Shown: positions 38,667 to 50,675 of the stretch, piece after piece
How the letters are laid out: each line of letters begins with the position of its first letter
Numbering within the stretch: the stretch's first letter is position 1
Source of the DNA: Citrobacter portucalensis
GTDB lineage: Bacteria > Pseudomonadota > Gammaproteobacteria > Enterobacterales > Enterobacteriaceae
Direction: 5' to 3'
Assembly (NCBI RefSeq): GCF_002042885.1
Contig: NZ_MVFY01000011.1
Location: 106,204 to 170,203, forward strand
Length of the DNA: 64,000 bases
Position numbers and translations under genes: made by a program
The notes under the pieces: generated by a model
Databases searched by the model: none
Told to the model about the DNA's origin: nothing
What the model saw: the letters and a program-made list of their open reading frames with translations, nothing else

Positions 38667-40391
38667 TCAGGTCCTCTCCGTTTTGCTTAGCCACATTTCA
38701 TCCATCCCGCCCCCACGAATCTGCATCGGGTAGACATGCTCACTGCCGTCGACGGTGACGTCGACAAACACCAGGCGATGGTTACGCACATGCTCCAGCG
38801 CTTCACCCAGCTTGCTCTCCAGTTCATCTGGATGATTAATCTGGATACCGATATGCCCATAAGCCTCAGCAAGGCGCACAAAATCGGGCAGCGACTGCAT
38901 GTAAGACTGGGAGTGACGCCCGGAGTAGATCATGTCCTGCCATTGTTTGACCATGCCGAGATAACGGTTGTTAAGGTTGAGCACCAGCACCGGCAGTTCA
39001 TACTGCAGCGCCGTCGACAGCTCCTGGATGTTCATCTGAATGCTGCCATCCCCGGTGACGCACACTACCGTTTCATCCGGCAATGCCATTTTCACCCCTA
39101 ACGCCGCAGGTAAACCGAATCCCATCGTGCCGAGGCCGCCTGAGTTAATCCAGCGACGCGGTTTATCGAACGGATAATAAAGTGCGGCAAACATCTGATG
39201 CTGGCCAACGTCAGAGGTCACATACGCTTCCCCTTTCGTCAGACGCCAGATGGTTTCAATCACCGCCTGCGGCTTAATGCTTTCGCTTTGCGTGTCGTAT
39301 TTCAGACACTGACGGGCGCGCCAGTGCTCAATCTGTTGCCACCAGTCACGGTTATCATCCAGTGGCTGCTGTGATTTCTCTTGCTCCAGCAGTTCGAGCA
39401 TTTGATCCAGCACCAGACGGGCATCACCCACAATCGGAATATCCGCAGTAACGGTTTTAGAAATAGAGGTCGGATCGATGTCGATATGCAGCACGGTCGC
39501 ATTCGGACAATATTTTGCCAGGTTATTCGTCGTTCGATCGTCAAAGCGAACGCCGACAGCAAAGATCACATCGGAATGATGCATGGTCATATTCGCTTCG
39601 TAGGTACCGTGCATCCCTAACATGCCCAGCGCCTGACGATGCGTGGCCGGAAACGCGCCCAACCCCATTAGCGAGGAGACAACCGGCAGATTCAGCGCTT
39701 CAGCAATCTGAGCTAACTGCTCATGGCAAGCAGCATTGACCGCGCCACCGCCCACATAGACAACCGGTTTCTTCGCCGCAACCAGCGTCTGTAGCGCCCG
39801 TTTGATCTGTCCTTTGTGCCCCGTCGTCGTCGGATTATACGAGCGCATACTCACCGAGTCCGGCCAGCTATAAGGCAGTTTCTTCGCCGGATTCAGAATA
39901 TCCTTCGGCAAATCCACCACCACCGGCCCAGGACGACCGCTTGCTGCCAGCCAGAAGGCTTTTTTCAGCACCTGCGGGATATCTTCCGTTTGTTTGACCA
40001 GGAAGCTGTGTTTTACCACCGGGCGGGATATACCTACCATGTCGCACTCCTGGAAGGCATCGTAGCCAATCAGCGACGTTGCGACCTGTCCGGAGAGGAT
40101 CACCAGCGGAATGGAATCCATGTAAGCCGTTGCGATTCCGGTAATCGCGTTGGTCGCCCCCGGTCCGGAGGTAACTAATACGACCCCCACTTCTCCCGTG
40201 GCACGCGCAAGGCCATCAGCCATATGTACCGCCGCTTGTTCATGGCGGACCAGCACATGATCAATACCGCCGACCGTATGCAGCGCATCATAAATATCGA
40301 GGACGGCCCCCCCGGGATAACCGAATACCTGCTTCACACCCTGATCGATGAGCGATCGGACGACCATCTCGGCTCCAGACAACATCTCCAT
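38667..40391 (-). CDS. ilvI: Acetolactate synthase III, catalytic subunit
   Basis: The 574-residue thiamine diphosphate enzyme makes acetolactate or acetohydroxybutyrate, the first common step of valine, leucine and isoleucine synthesis. Visible motifs are the catalytic Glu in [13 protein letters not shown], the FAD-binding middle domain, and the ThDP/Mg motif [32 protein letters not shown] 40389-40391 ([11 protein letters not shown]) matches E. coli; a start 4 codons upstream also exists. It is co-transcribed with ilvH. Confidence 0.97.
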   Translation of the reverse strand: MEMLSGAEMVVRSLIDQGVKQVFGYPGGAVLDIYDALHTVGGIDHVLVRHEQAAVHMADGLARATGEVGVVLVTSGPGATNAITGIATAYMDSIPLVILSGQVATSLIGYDAFQECDMVGISRPVVKHSFLVKQTEDIPQVLKKAFWLAASGRPGPVVVDLPKDILNPAKKLPYSWPDSVSMRSYNPTTTGHKGQIKRALQTLVAAKKPVVYVGGGAVNAACHEQLAQIAEALNLPVVSSLMGLGAFPATHRQALGMLGMHGTYEANMTMHHSDVIFAVGVRFDDRTTNNLAKYCPNATVLHIDIDPTSISKTVTADIPIVGDARLVLDQMLELLEQEKSQQPLDDNRDWWQQIEHWRARQCLKYDTQSESIKPQAVIETIWRLTKGEAYVTSDVGQHQMFAALYYPFDKPRRWINSGGLGTMGFGLPAALGVKMALPDETVVCVTGDGSIQMNIQELSTALQYELPVLVLNLNNRYLGMVKQWQDMIYSGRHSQSYMQSLPDFVRLAEAYGHIGIQINHPDELESKLGEALEHVRNHRLVFVDVTVDGSEHVYPMQIRGGGMDEMWLSKTERT

Positions 40392-40709
40392 GGCTTGCCT
40401 CACTCTTATAACGAATTACGGTTTAACAACACATTAACCGCTGACGATGACGCATGGCAATTGACTCCGAAGGGGGGTCACTGGAGTAAATAAGAATAAA
40501 AAGGAGGAAAGAAGCGAATAAACGGAGAATTAAACCAGCATAAGCAATCAGTATGATAAATAATCGCTTAAAAATGGGAACTGACAGCAATTACTCTATT
40601 TTTTGACACTTTTGGACAGACGTAAAAAATAGAGTTCAGCATAAAATTTCAGTTATAAAGACAAAAGCAGAATAAACAGGATGTATTGTCCGGTTTACTC
40701 TGCCAAGTG
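40392..40709. promoter_or_regulatory. ilvIH upstream region (between leuO and ilvI)
   Basis: This 318 bp AT-rich stretch lies between the leuO stop and the ilvI start and must contain the ilvIH promoter. In E. coli and Salmonella the equivalent region holds several Lrp sites; Lrp sites are too degenerate for me to place by eye. No gene is apparent. Confidence 0.5.
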
Positions 40710-41657
40710 CTACTGCTTACAAACGGAGACTAACAGCTCTTCCATCCATTGATGTCCTTTATCTCGGCCCGCGGCTTCATGCCAGGAAAGATAGCATGTG
40801 CGGCTGTTCAATTTTAACGGTAAAGGTAAGATCTGTAGTTCTAAAGAATCGGCAAATTCTTCTGCTAACCAACGCGGCGCAATAGAGACCAAATGCGTTT
40901 GCGACACAATATTAAGAACGCTAATTAATGCCATGCCCTGATAAGCTACGCAGGATTGTTTATCCGGTGTGTCATACCATGGTTGGCTGAATGATGCGAA
41001 GCGATCAAGTGACACCACCGCATGCTGTTCATTATAGACATCGCTTTCCAGTAACGGACCACTAATGCGCGGATGCTTTTTACTTGCGACTAACACCATT
41101 TCGTCATTGAATAACGGAATACTGGTAAATTCAGGACGACGGAATTCTTCATAGCTAATAACGAATTCTGTTTCCTGGTAACGTAATTGATGCTCTGTAT
41201 TTTGATTGAGTGAAGATTTAAATACGACATGAATGTTTGGTGCAACTTGCTCAACCCGATTATAAATCAACGACGTCAGGATATTATCCAATGGGCTGCA
41301 TACGCAAAGATTGAATACGCGCTCGCTGCTGGCTGGCTCAAAACCCGATCCAGGCAGTTCATTTTGCACTAATTGCAATGCCTGGCGAACAGAACCAAAT
41401 AGCTGGAAGGCTCTTGCTGTCGGCTGGATACCGCGTCCATAACGAACAAAAAGCTCATCATTAAACATCACTTTCAGGCGCGCGACCGCATTACTGACAG
41501 CAGGTTGCGACATTCCTAAAGTATGCGCGGCACGGGTAATATTTTGTTCTTGCATCACCGCATCAAAGACGGTTAATAAATTAAGATCAACCATGCGAAG
41601 CTGTGGCTTCCCCATATCTATAATATTTGTTTTATCTATTATTTTTACTTCTGGCAT
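40710..41657 (-). CDS. leuO: LysR-type global regulator LeuO
   Basis: The 315-residue LysR-family protein has a winged HTH at about residues 22-80 ([36 protein letters not shown]) and an effector domain. LeuO antagonises H-NS silencing and controls many stress and virulence loci in enterobacteria. The N-terminal 20 residues differ from E. coli while the HTH and effector domains are conserved. I choose ATG 41655-41657 (MPEVKIID); the frame is open to 41813 without homology. It is divergent from the leuLABCD operon. Confidence 0.95.
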   Translation of the reverse strand: MPEVKIIDKTNIIDMGKPQLRMVDLNLLTVFDAVMQEQNITRAAHTLGMSQPAVSNAVARLKVMFNDELFVRYGRGIQPTARAFQLFGSVRQALQLVQNELPGSGFEPASSERVFNLCVCSPLDNILTSLIYNRVEQVAPNIHVVFKSSLNQNTEHQLRYQETEFVISYEEFRRPEFTSIPLFNDEMVLVASKKHPRISGPLLESDVYNEQHAVVSLDRFASFSQPWYDTPDKQSCVAYQGMALISVLNIVSQTHLVSIAPRWLAEEFADSLELQILPLPLKLNSRTCYLSWHEAAGRDKGHQWMEELLVSVCKQ

Positions 41658-42248
41658 ATTTAACTCCACTGTCACTCTAAACTCCCTTTTCCCAGACGGA
41701 GTGAAGAAATAATCTCCGTTAATATGATTTACCATACATATAAGATGAGAAAAAGAAAAAACATTAAAATTAGGAAAACATAAAGGTACAAACCTAAATG
41801 AACAAAAGACCAATGCGAGCGCAGTGTGGCAGGTGTCACTGCACGGTGATTCATATGTTTAAATTTCAAAAACAATATAACCATAAGCATGGCGAATATA
41901 CAATCATACGTATCGTGAATACGTATTTAAGTTTTAATTAAATGTTTATATTATTAATACATTAAAAGTTAACATTAATTTATCAATTATGTGGTGTTAC
42001 ACTGCCCATAGCCATTCATGATTACTATAAAAACAGATAAATCATAAAGATATGAAATCCCAAGGGCGACCTTTTCTTCAGTTCGCCGTTACAATAAATG
42101 CAAATAATTATGCTCAAATATGTCAAACCATGAAAAGTATGTACAACCATCAACTGATTAATTTTATGTACTCCGAAAAATTCAGCACAATTCGCTTAAG
42201 TTTTGCAGAAACTTCTCCCCTCAAGTAAGGCATTTGCAGGAGTGAGGG
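41658..42248. promoter_or_regulatory. AT-rich leuO-leuL divergent intergenic region
   Basis: Nearly 600 bp of AT-rich DNA, with the richest part about 41850-42020 (many A/T runs), lie between the divergent leuO gene and leu promoter. In E. coli and Salmonella this region is bound by H-NS and LeuO and relays supercoiling between the ilvIH, leuO and leuABCD promoters. I find no coding region. The character fits an H-NS-bound silencer, but individual sites cannot be fixed by eye. Confidence 0.55.
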
Positions 42249-42277
42249 TTGACATCAGTCTTCATATCCAGTACCAC
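42249..42277 (+). promoter_or_regulatory. leu operon promoter
   Basis: A perfect -35 TTGACA (42249-42254), a 17-base spacer and a weak -10 TACCAC (42272-42277) precede leuL by 34 bp. The arrangement matches the known enterobacterial leu promoter. Confidence 0.75.
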
Positions 42278-42311
42278 TAAAAGCATATCGCATTCGCCTG
42301 GAGCTTAATTG

Positions 42312-42398
42312 ATGACTTACATTGCTCGTTTTAACGGTCTACTACTACTAAACGCATCTTCATTGCGCGGTAGACTGGTGGACGACATTCAGCATTAA
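42312..42398 (+). CDS. leuL: leu operon leader peptide LeuL
   Basis: A 28-codon leader (MTYIARFNGLLLLNASSLRG...) contains four consecutive CTA leucine codons, a rare codon, at positions 10-13. A ribosome stalling there when Leu-tRNA is scarce favours the antiterminator and allows leuABCD transcription. GGAG at 42299-42302 serves as ribosome-binding site. The C-terminal part (RLVDDIQH) differs from E. coli, but the control codons are kept. Confidence 0.95.
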   Translation: MTYIARFNGLLLLNASSLRGRLVDDIQH

Positions 42399-42420
42399 GT
42401 CAGCTCCAGTTAAGACAAAA

Positions 42421-42447
42421 ACCCGCGCCGTTGCGCGGGTTTTTTTA
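42421..42447 (+). terminator. leu attenuator terminator
   Basis: ACCCGCGC (42421-42428) and GCGCGGGT (42433-42440) form a perfect GC-rich stem with a CGTT loop, followed by a T-run. It lies 22 bp after the leuL stop and 41 bp before leuA: the classical attenuator. Confidence 0.95.
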
Positions 42448-42488
42448 TGCTCGAAGCAAGGCGCCCTAAGTAACCAAGGACCTAAACC

Positions 42489-45151
<2,663 letters not shown>

Positions 45152-45153
45152 TC

Positions 45154-46554
45154 ATGGCCAAAACGTTGTACGAAAAATTGTTTGATGCGCACGTCGTCTT
45201 TGAGGCGCAAAACGAAACCCCACTGTTGTACATCGACAGGCATCTGGTGCATGAAGTGACCTCTCCGCAGGCGTTTGATGGTCTGCGCGCGCATGGCCGT
45301 CAGGTGCGCCAGCCAGGTAAAACCTTTGCCACCATGGATCACAACGTCTCTACCCAGACCAAAGATATCAACGCGTCGGGTGAGATGGCGCGCATCCAGA
45401 TGCAGGAGCTGATTAAGAACTGTAACGAATTTGGCGTCGAGCTGTACGACCTGAACCATCCGTATCAGGGTATCGTTCACGTGATGGGGCCAGAACAAGG
45501 CGTGACGTTGCCGGGTATGACCATCGTCTGCGGCGATTCCCACACCGCTACACACGGCGCGTTCGGCGCACTGGCGTTTGGCATTGGCACCTCTGAAGTT
45601 GAACACGTTCTGGCGACGCAGACCCTGAAACAGGGGCGCGCCAAAACCATGAAGATTGAAGTCAACGGTAAAGCAGCCCCTGGCATTACCGCCAAAGATA
45701 TCGTGCTGGCGATTATCGGTAAAACCGGTAGCGCAGGCGGAACCGGACACGTGGTTGAGTTTTGTGGCGAAGCCATCCGTGCATTGAGCATGGAAGGCCG
45801 GATGACCCTGTGCAACATGGCCATTGAAATGGGCGCCAAAGCGGGTCTGGTCGCACCGGATGAAACGACCTTTAACTATGTTCAGGGTCGTTTACACGCA
45901 CCGAAGGGCGAGGATTTTGACCACGCGGTTACATACTGGAAAACCCTGAAAACCGACGACAACGCGACGTTTGATACCGTCGTTACCCTGCAGGCAGAAG
46001 AGATCGCTCCGCAGGTCACCTGGGGAACAAACCCGGGTCAGGTCATCTCGGTGAACGATAATATTCCCGACCCGGCGTCATTTGCCGATCCCGTTGAGCG
46101 TGCATCAGCTGAAAAAGCGCTGGCGTATATGGGGCTGAAACCGGGTATTCCGTTAACGGAAGTGGCTATCGATAAAGTGTTCATCGGTTCCTGCACCAAC
46201 TCGCGTATTGAAGATTTACGCGCCGCGGCAGAAATCGCCAAAGGGCGCAAAGTTGCGCCGGGCGTGCAGGCACTGGTGGTGCCGGGCTCTGGTCCGGTGA
46301 AAGCGCAGGCGGAAGCAGAAGGTCTGGATAAGATCTTTATCGAAGCCGGTTTTGAATGGCGTTTACCGGGCTGTTCCATGTGCCTGGCGATGAACAATGA
46401 CCGCCTGAACCCAGGCGAACGCTGCGCATCCACCAGCAACCGTAATTTTGAAGGTCGTCAGGGCCGCGGTGGTCGCACGCATTTAGTCAGCCCGGCCATG
46501 GCCGCCGCTGCCGCCGTAACCGGTCATTTTGCCGACATTCGCAGCATCAAATAA
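45154..46554 (+). CDS. leuC: 3-isopropylmalate dehydratase large subunit
   Basis: The 466-residue aconitase-family subunit isomerises 2- to 3-isopropylmalate with LeuD. Three cysteines for the 4Fe-4S cluster are visible in FIGSCTNSR and in [11 protein letters not shown]. It starts 2 bp after leuB. Confidence 0.98.
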   Translation: MAKTLYEKLFDAHVVFEAQNETPLLYIDRHLVHEVTSPQAFDGLRAHGRQVRQPGKTFATMDHNVSTQTKDINASGEMARIQMQELIKNCNEFGVELYDLNHPYQGIVHVMGPEQGVTLPGMTIVCGDSHTATHGAFGALAFGIGTSEVEHVLATQTLKQGRAKTMKIEVNGKAAPGITAKDIVLAIIGKTGSAGGTGHVVEFCGEAIRALSMEGRMTLCNMAIEMGAKAGLVAPDETTFNYVQGRLHAPKGEDFDHAVTYWKTLKTDDNATFDTVVTLQAEEIAPQVTWGTNPGQVISVNDNIPDPASFADPVERASAEKALAYMGLKPGIPLTEVAIDKVFIGSCTNSRIEDLRAAAEIAKGRKVAPGVQALVVPGSGPVKAQAEAEGLDKIFIEAGFEWRLPGCSMCLAMNNDRLNPGERCASTSNRNFEGRQGRGGRTHLVSPAMAAAAAVTGHFADIRSIK

Positions 46555-46564
46555 GGAAACTACC

Positions 46565-47170
46565 ATGGCAGAGAAATTTACCCAGCATACCGGCCTGGTT
46601 GTCCCACTGGATGCCGCCAACGTTGATACCGACGCAATTATCCCTAAACAGTTTTTGCAGAAGGTTACGCGCACCGGTTTTGGCGCCCATCTGTTTAACG
46701 ACTGGCGTTTCCTGGACGAAAAGGGCCAACAGCCGAATCCTGAGTTCGTTTTAAACTTCCCGGAATATAAAGGGGCATCAATTCTGCTCGCACGGGAAAA
46801 CTTTGGCTGCGGCTCTTCACGCGAACATGCGCCGTGGGCACTGACCGATTACGGCTTTAAAGTGGTGATCGCACCAAGCTTCGCCGACATCTTCTACGGC
46901 AACAGTTTCAATAACCAACTGTTGCCGGTGACCCTGAGCGACGCGCAGGTAGATGAAATGTTCGCGCTGGTGAAAGCCAATCCGGGCATTAAATTTGAAG
47001 TGGATCTGGAAGCGCAGGTGGTGAAAGCAGGCGATAAGTCCTATAGCTTTAAAATCGACGACTTCCGCCGCCACTGCATGCTGAACGGTCTGGACAGCAT
47101 CGGGCTGACGCTGCAGCATGAAGCGGCCATCACCGAGTACGAAGACAAGCAGCCAGCGTTTATGCAGTAA
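46565..47170 (+). CDS. leuD: 3-isopropylmalate dehydratase small subunit
   Basis: The 201-residue swivel-domain subunit carries [25 protein letters not shown] substrate residues (residues about 72-92) that complete the active site of LeuC. ATG 46565 lies 10 bp after leuC with AAGGA; a longer frame from 46529 would overlap the leuC end and is not conserved. It is the last gene of leuLABCD. Confidence 0.97.
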   Translation: MAEKFTQHTGLVVPLDAANVDTDAIIPKQFLQKVTRTGFGAHLFNDWRFLDEKGQQPNPEFVLNFPEYKGASILLARENFGCGSSREHAPWALTDYGFKVVIAPSFADIFYGNSFNNQLLPVTLSDAQVDEMFALVKANPGIKFEVDLEAQVVKAGDKSYSFKIDDFRRHCMLNGLDSIGLTLQHEAAITEYEDKQPAFMQ

Positions 47171-47178
47171 TCTCTCCC

Positions 47179-47202
47179 GCTGGTCACCACACGGTGACCA
47201 GC
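47179..47202. terminator. Hairpin between leuD and the LacI-type gene
   Basis: GCTGGTCACC and GGTGACCAGC form a perfect 10 bp stem with an ACAC loop, 8 bp after leuD and 13 bp from the convergent regulator's stop. No long U-run follows on either strand, so bidirectional termination may be partial. Confidence 0.7.
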
Positions 47203-47215
47203 CCCTTCTCTTCGC

Positions 47216-48208
47216 CTACAGCGTATCGCCGTAATAGATTTGGTAGCCAAGATTGACGCTGCCCGGCGCATCTTTCCCGTTCAAACGCTTAATCAGAATA
47301 TCCGCCGCCGTTTTGCCAATCTCAAAGCGTGGCGTAATCACGCTGGCGATTTTTTGCAGCCTCGCACGGCCAATTTCCAGCCCGTGGAAACCGGCAATCG
47401 CCATTTTTCCCGGCACATCGTACTGCTGTGCCTGACACTCCAGCAGCGCGCCAACCGCCAGGTCATCGTTGGTACAGAAAATAGCGTCAATATCCGGCTT
47501 TTCCGCCATCGCCTGCTGGAACATCTTGCGGCCCAGCGCCACCGACGAAATAGTTTTTGGCGCCAGGTGGTACGCTTCCAGTCCCTGCGCCGCCAGCGCT
47601 TTCTCGGTGCCGCGAAAACGGCTAAGGTCTCGGGGGTCATCCATCGAGCCAAAGAAAGCAATGCTGCGTTTACCGCTGTCGATAAAAGCCTGCGTCATTT
47701 CAAACGCGGCTTTTTCGTTATCAAACCCAACCTGTATATCAAGATACTGGCCGCTAATATCCATCAGTTCCGCCACCGGTACGCCGCTGGCGCGCACGTA
47801 CTGGATCATTCGCTCGGTATGCAGCTTTCCCGTGAGGATCAGGCCGTCGATATTGTAAGAGAGCAGGTTCAGCACCTCGCGTTCTTCACGCTCGGCATCA
47901 TATTCGTAGTTGGCGATCAGCGTCTGGTACTGGCAGGCCGAGGTGACGGATTCAATCCCCGCCAGCACGTCGGCAAAGATCTGATTACGAAACGAGGGGA
48001 TCAGCACACCAATGGTTTTGCTACGTGCGTTGAGCAGAATTTCCGGGGCACGGTTGGGGATGTAGTTGTTCTCTTCCATCACTTTCGAAATCAATTCGCG
48101 GCTGCGTTGCGACACCTGATTCGGGTCACGCAGATAACGGCTGACCGTCATCTTATTCAGCCCGGCCAGATTAGCGATATCCTGTAATGTCATCCGATTG
48201 TTTTTCAT
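47216..48208 (-). CDS. LacI-family regulator, IdnR/GntR-like
   Basis: The 330-residue protein has the LacI-type HTH (MTLQDIANLAGLNKMTVSRYL) at residues 6-26 and an effector domain that closely follows E. coli IdnR in its marked stretches: NYIPNRAPEILLNARSKTIG, ESVTSACQYQTLIANYEYD, NLLSYNIDGLIL, VGFDNEKAAFEM, FCTNDDLAVGALLEC and IAGFHGLEIGRARL. IdnR and GntR respond to sugar acids such as 5-ketogluconate and gluconate. ATG 48206-48208 gives the family length; the frame is open to 48340 without homology. It follows an MFS gene and an IdnO-like SDR gene on the same strand and probably controls them through the inverted repeat at 50419-50448. The ligand is inferred to be a ketogluconate or related acid. 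Confidence 0.88.
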   Translation of the reverse strand: MKNNRMTLQDIANLAGLNKMTVSRYLRDPNQVSQRSRELISKVMEENNYIPNRAPEILLNARSKTIGVLIPSFRNQIFADVLAGIESVTSACQYQTLIANYEYDAEREEREVLNLLSYNIDGLILTGKLHTERMIQYVRASGVPVAELMDISGQYLDIQVGFDNEKAAFEMTQAFIDSGKRSIAFFGSMDDPRDLSRFRGTEKALAAQGLEAYHLAPKTISSVALGRKMFQQAMAEKPDIDAIFCTNDDLAVGALLECQAQQYDVPGKMAIAGFHGLEIGRARLQKIASVITPRFEIGKTAADILIKRLNGKDAPGSVNLGYQIYYGDTL

Positions 48209-48290
48209 GAGGTTCTCTACGACCAACAGCCCATTATGCTCGCAGAGAACCTTATCACAGCCGGTTAGCGACTGCACTCCTCGCTCAACC

Positions 48291-49574
48291 TTAACGCGTA
48301 GCCATCTCAGCCGACGGCGACGTGGTTTCATTTTGCGCACGAACGCAGTACATCAGCACCACCGACGCCAGCAGAGCAATCGCCATGAAGGTGTAGGAGA
48401 CGCCCGGCCCGCCGGTCACACCGTTGAGGTAACCCACCAGCCACGCGCCGAGGAATGCCCCTAACGCGCCAAAACTGTTGATCATCCCCATCGACACGCC
48501 GGAGACGTTGCGCGGCAGCAGTTCGGGGATCAGCGCAAAGAACGGCCCGTAAGGCGCATACATACAGGCGGCGGCCACAACCAGCAGCGCGTAGGAGAGC
48601 CAGAAGGACTGGTTGCCCAACAGCCACGAGGCAAAGAACGCGATGGCGGCAATCAACAGCAGCGGCCAGATAAACAGCTTACGGTTCTGGAACTTATCGG
48701 ACAGCCAGGAGACGGTCAGCATCAGGCAGATCGCCGCCAGATACGGTACCGCTGCCAGCCAGCCCACCGCCACGATGTCCATCTGCGCCGCATTTTTGAG
48801 GATTGACGGCATCCACATCATGAAGCCATACACGCCGATGCTCCACAGCGCATGCACCGCGCAAAGCATAATGACGCTGCGTGAACGCATCGCTTCACCG
48901 TAGTTACGCATCGGTTTGATGTCGCGCTGCTCGCGATCCATCGCCTGCTGTAATGCCTGTTTCTCCTGCTCGCTCAACCAGCCCGCATCCGCCGGTTTGT
49001 CCCGTACCAGAATCACCCAGCAGAACGCCCAGATCACCGCCGGGATACCTTCGATAATAAACATTTCGCGCCAGCCCCAGGCTTCAATCAGGTAGCCGGA
49101 GACAATCGACATCCACAGCACTGTGACCGGGTTGCCGAGAATTAAAAAGGTGTTGGCGCGCGAGCGTTCAGTTTTGGTAAACCAGTTGCTGATATAAATC
49201 AGCATCGCGGGCATCACCGCCGCTTCGACGATGCCGAGAATAAAGCGGATCGCCATCAGCGTTGGGATATTGCTGACAAAGCCGGTCGCCGCGGCACAAA
49301 GCCCCCAAAGGATCAGGCTGTAAAAAATCATTTTGCGCACGCTATGCTTAACGGCGTACATCGCGCCCGGCACCTGGAAAAAGAAATAGCCCAGGAAGAA
49401 TAATGCGCCAATTAACGATGCTGTTCCCTGAGTAATCCCTAAGTCATGTTCAATACCGGCGGCAGCGGCAAAGCCGTAATTGGCGCGGTCGAGATAAGCT
49501 AAGCTGTAGGTAATAAAAATAATCGGCATTAAATACCACCAGCGACGCGCTGGCAGTTTTGCGAGCATATTCAT
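48291..49574 (-). CDS. MFS transporter, anion:cation symporter family (sugar-acid uptake)
   Basis: The 427-residue protein has about 12 membrane spans and the ACS-family pattern seen in hexuronate, galactarate, galactonate and related carriers: YSLAYLDRANYGFAAAAG in the first span, FFLGYFFFQVPG, and GWREMFIIEGIPAVIWAF between spans 5 and 6. Such carriers bring in organic anions by proton symport. ATG 49574 is preferred because AAGGAG lies 5 bases upstream; a GTG at 49580 abuts that box. Flanked by an IdnO-like dehydrogenase and an IdnR-like regulator, it probably imports a sugar acid such as a ketogluconate. It is not IdnT, which belongs to a different (GntP) family. Confidence 0.9.
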   Translation of the reverse strand: MNMLAKLPARRWWYLMPIIFITYSLAYLDRANYGFAAAAGIEHDLGITQGTASLIGALFFLGYFFFQVPGAMYAVKHSVRKMIFYSLILWGLCAAATGFVSNIPTLMAIRFILGIVEAAVMPAMLIYISNWFTKTERSRANTFLILGNPVTVLWMSIVSGYLIEAWGWREMFIIEGIPAVIWAFCWVILVRDKPADAGWLSEQEKQALQQAMDREQRDIKPMRNYGEAMRSRSVIMLCAVHALWSIGVYGFMMWMPSILKNAAQMDIVAVGWLAAVPYLAAICLMLTVSWLSDKFQNRKLFIWPLLLIAAIAFFASWLLGNQSFWLSYALLVVAAACMYAPYGPFFALIPELLPRNVSGVSMGMINSFGALGAFLGAWLVGYLNGVTGGPGVSYTFMAIALLASVVLMYCVRAQNETTSPSAEMATR

Positions 49575-49632
49575 ACTCACTCCTTGGATTATTGTTTTAT
49601 CGCTCAGGCCGCGCGTTGCGGCCCATTATTGA

Positions 49633-50397
49633 TCAGACCGCGGCCAGCATGCCGCCGTCCACAAACAGAAGATGCCCATTCACAAAGTCAGAAGCGGGCG
49701 CGGCAAGATAAACCGCCGCGCCGATCAGCTCCTCCGGGTTACCCCAGCGAGCGGCGGGCGTGCGCTGGAACAGCCAGGCGGAGAATGCTTCATCGTTGAC
49801 CAGCGCGGTGGTCATGTCGGTGGCGAAATAGCCGGGAGCAATGCCATTGACCTGAATATTGTATTCCGCCAGTTCCACGCACATGCCACGGGTTAACATT
49901 TTGACCGCGCCTTTTGACGCCGCGTATGGAGTAATGGTTTTACGACCTAATTCGCTTTGCATTGAGCAGATATTAATAATCTTCCCGCGGCGGCGTTGCA
50001 CCATGTAGCGGGAAACCTGCTGCGACACCAGAAAGACCGATTTCTGGTTTACATCAATCACTTTGTCCCATTCAGCCTCCGGGAATTCGGTGAAGGGAAA
50101 ACGACGCTGAATTCCGGCGTTGTTAATTAAAATATCAATGGCCCCAACTTCCTTTTCGATTTGCGCGATGGCGCGCGCAACCTCTTCCCCGTTGGTGACA
50201 TCAAATCCATAGCCAACGGCGCGATAGCCTTCGGTCACCAGTTTGTCCGCCGCCGCCTGAGCGCGCTGCTGGGTAATATCGTTAATCACAATCTCAGCAC
50301 CGTGCGCCGCCAGACCGTTGGCCAGCAGGTTACCAATGCCCTGAGCGGAACCGGTAATCAGCGCGCGTTTACCGGTCAGGTCGAATAGGTTCTTCAT
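49633..50397 (-). CDS. Short-chain dehydrogenase, gluconate 5-dehydrogenase (IdnO)-like
   Basis: The 254-residue classical SDR has the NAD(P) motif TGSAQGIG at residues 15-22, NNAG at 92-95, catalytic Ser145 and the Tyr158-x-x-x-Lys162 pair, and no signal peptide. Its length and the motifs QRRFPFTEFPEAEWDKVIDVN and FVNGHLLFVDGG are those of the IdnO/gluconate 5-dehydrogenase group, which reduces 5-ketogluconate to gluconate. GGAG lies 6 bases before the ATG. It is the promoter-proximal gene of the SDR-transporter-regulator operon, 58 bp ahead of the transporter. Exact substrate is inferred. Confidence 0.87.
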   Translation of the reverse strand: MKNLFDLTGKRALITGSAQGIGNLLANGLAAHGAEIVINDITQQRAQAAADKLVTEGYRAVGYGFDVTNGEEVARAIAQIEKEVGAIDILINNAGIQRRFPFTEFPEAEWDKVIDVNQKSVFLVSQQVSRYMVQRRRGKIINICSMQSELGRKTITPYAASKGAVKMLTRGMCVELAEYNIQVNGIAPGYFATDMTTALVNDEAFSAWLFQRTPAARWGNPEELIGAAVYLAAPASDFVNGHLLFVDGGMLAAV

Positions 50398-50418
50398 AAA
50401 AAACTCCTTTTTTAAAAA

Positions 50419-50448
50419 CTGTTACGCGTAACTGTATACGCGTAACAG
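50419..50448. promoter_or_regulatory. Twin LacI-type operator (12-6-12 inverted repeat) before the SDR operon
   Basis: CTGTTACGCGTA (50419-50430) and TACGCGTAACAG (50437-50448) are perfect inverted repeats around ACTGTA. Each arm contains its own TACGCGTA palindrome; the first extends to a perfect GTTACGCGTAAC. The central CG and dyad fit LacI-family sites, and the layout reads as two overlapping operators 14 bp apart. It lies 21 bp upstream of the SDR start, over the probable promoter or ribosome-binding region, and the cognate regulator is presumably the IdnR-like gene of the same operon. Confidence 0.75.
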
Positions 50449-50533
50449 TAGAAAAAAGAAGATCCAGGAAGAGGAAAATGATCGTTATGTGATCAACATT
50501 GCATTTACGTGCAAGATGAAAAAAAGAGGGATT

Positions 50534-50609
50534 GGCCTGATAAGCGTAACGCGATCAGGCCGTAAGGACAGGTTGCCGGATGGCGGCGTAAACGCTTTAT
50601 CCGGCCTAC
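50534..50609. repeat. BIME (two REP units) between setA and the SDR gene
   Basis: Unit one 50534-50561 (GGCCTGATAAGC...GATCAGGCC); unit two 50573-50609 (TTGCCGGATGGCGG...TTTATCCGGCCTAC). Confidence 0.88.
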
Positions 50610-50675
50610 AAAAACGACAAAAGCGAATACGAAATGTCGCCCGGTCGAGCACAGCAACGCCGGGACTGCACCGGA

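Noticed and set aside
47216..50397. The SDR-transporter-regulator cassette as a complete idn operon
   Set aside because: There is no idnD, idnK or GntP-type idnT; the carrier belongs to the ACS family of MFS, so only similarity to parts of idn is claimed.
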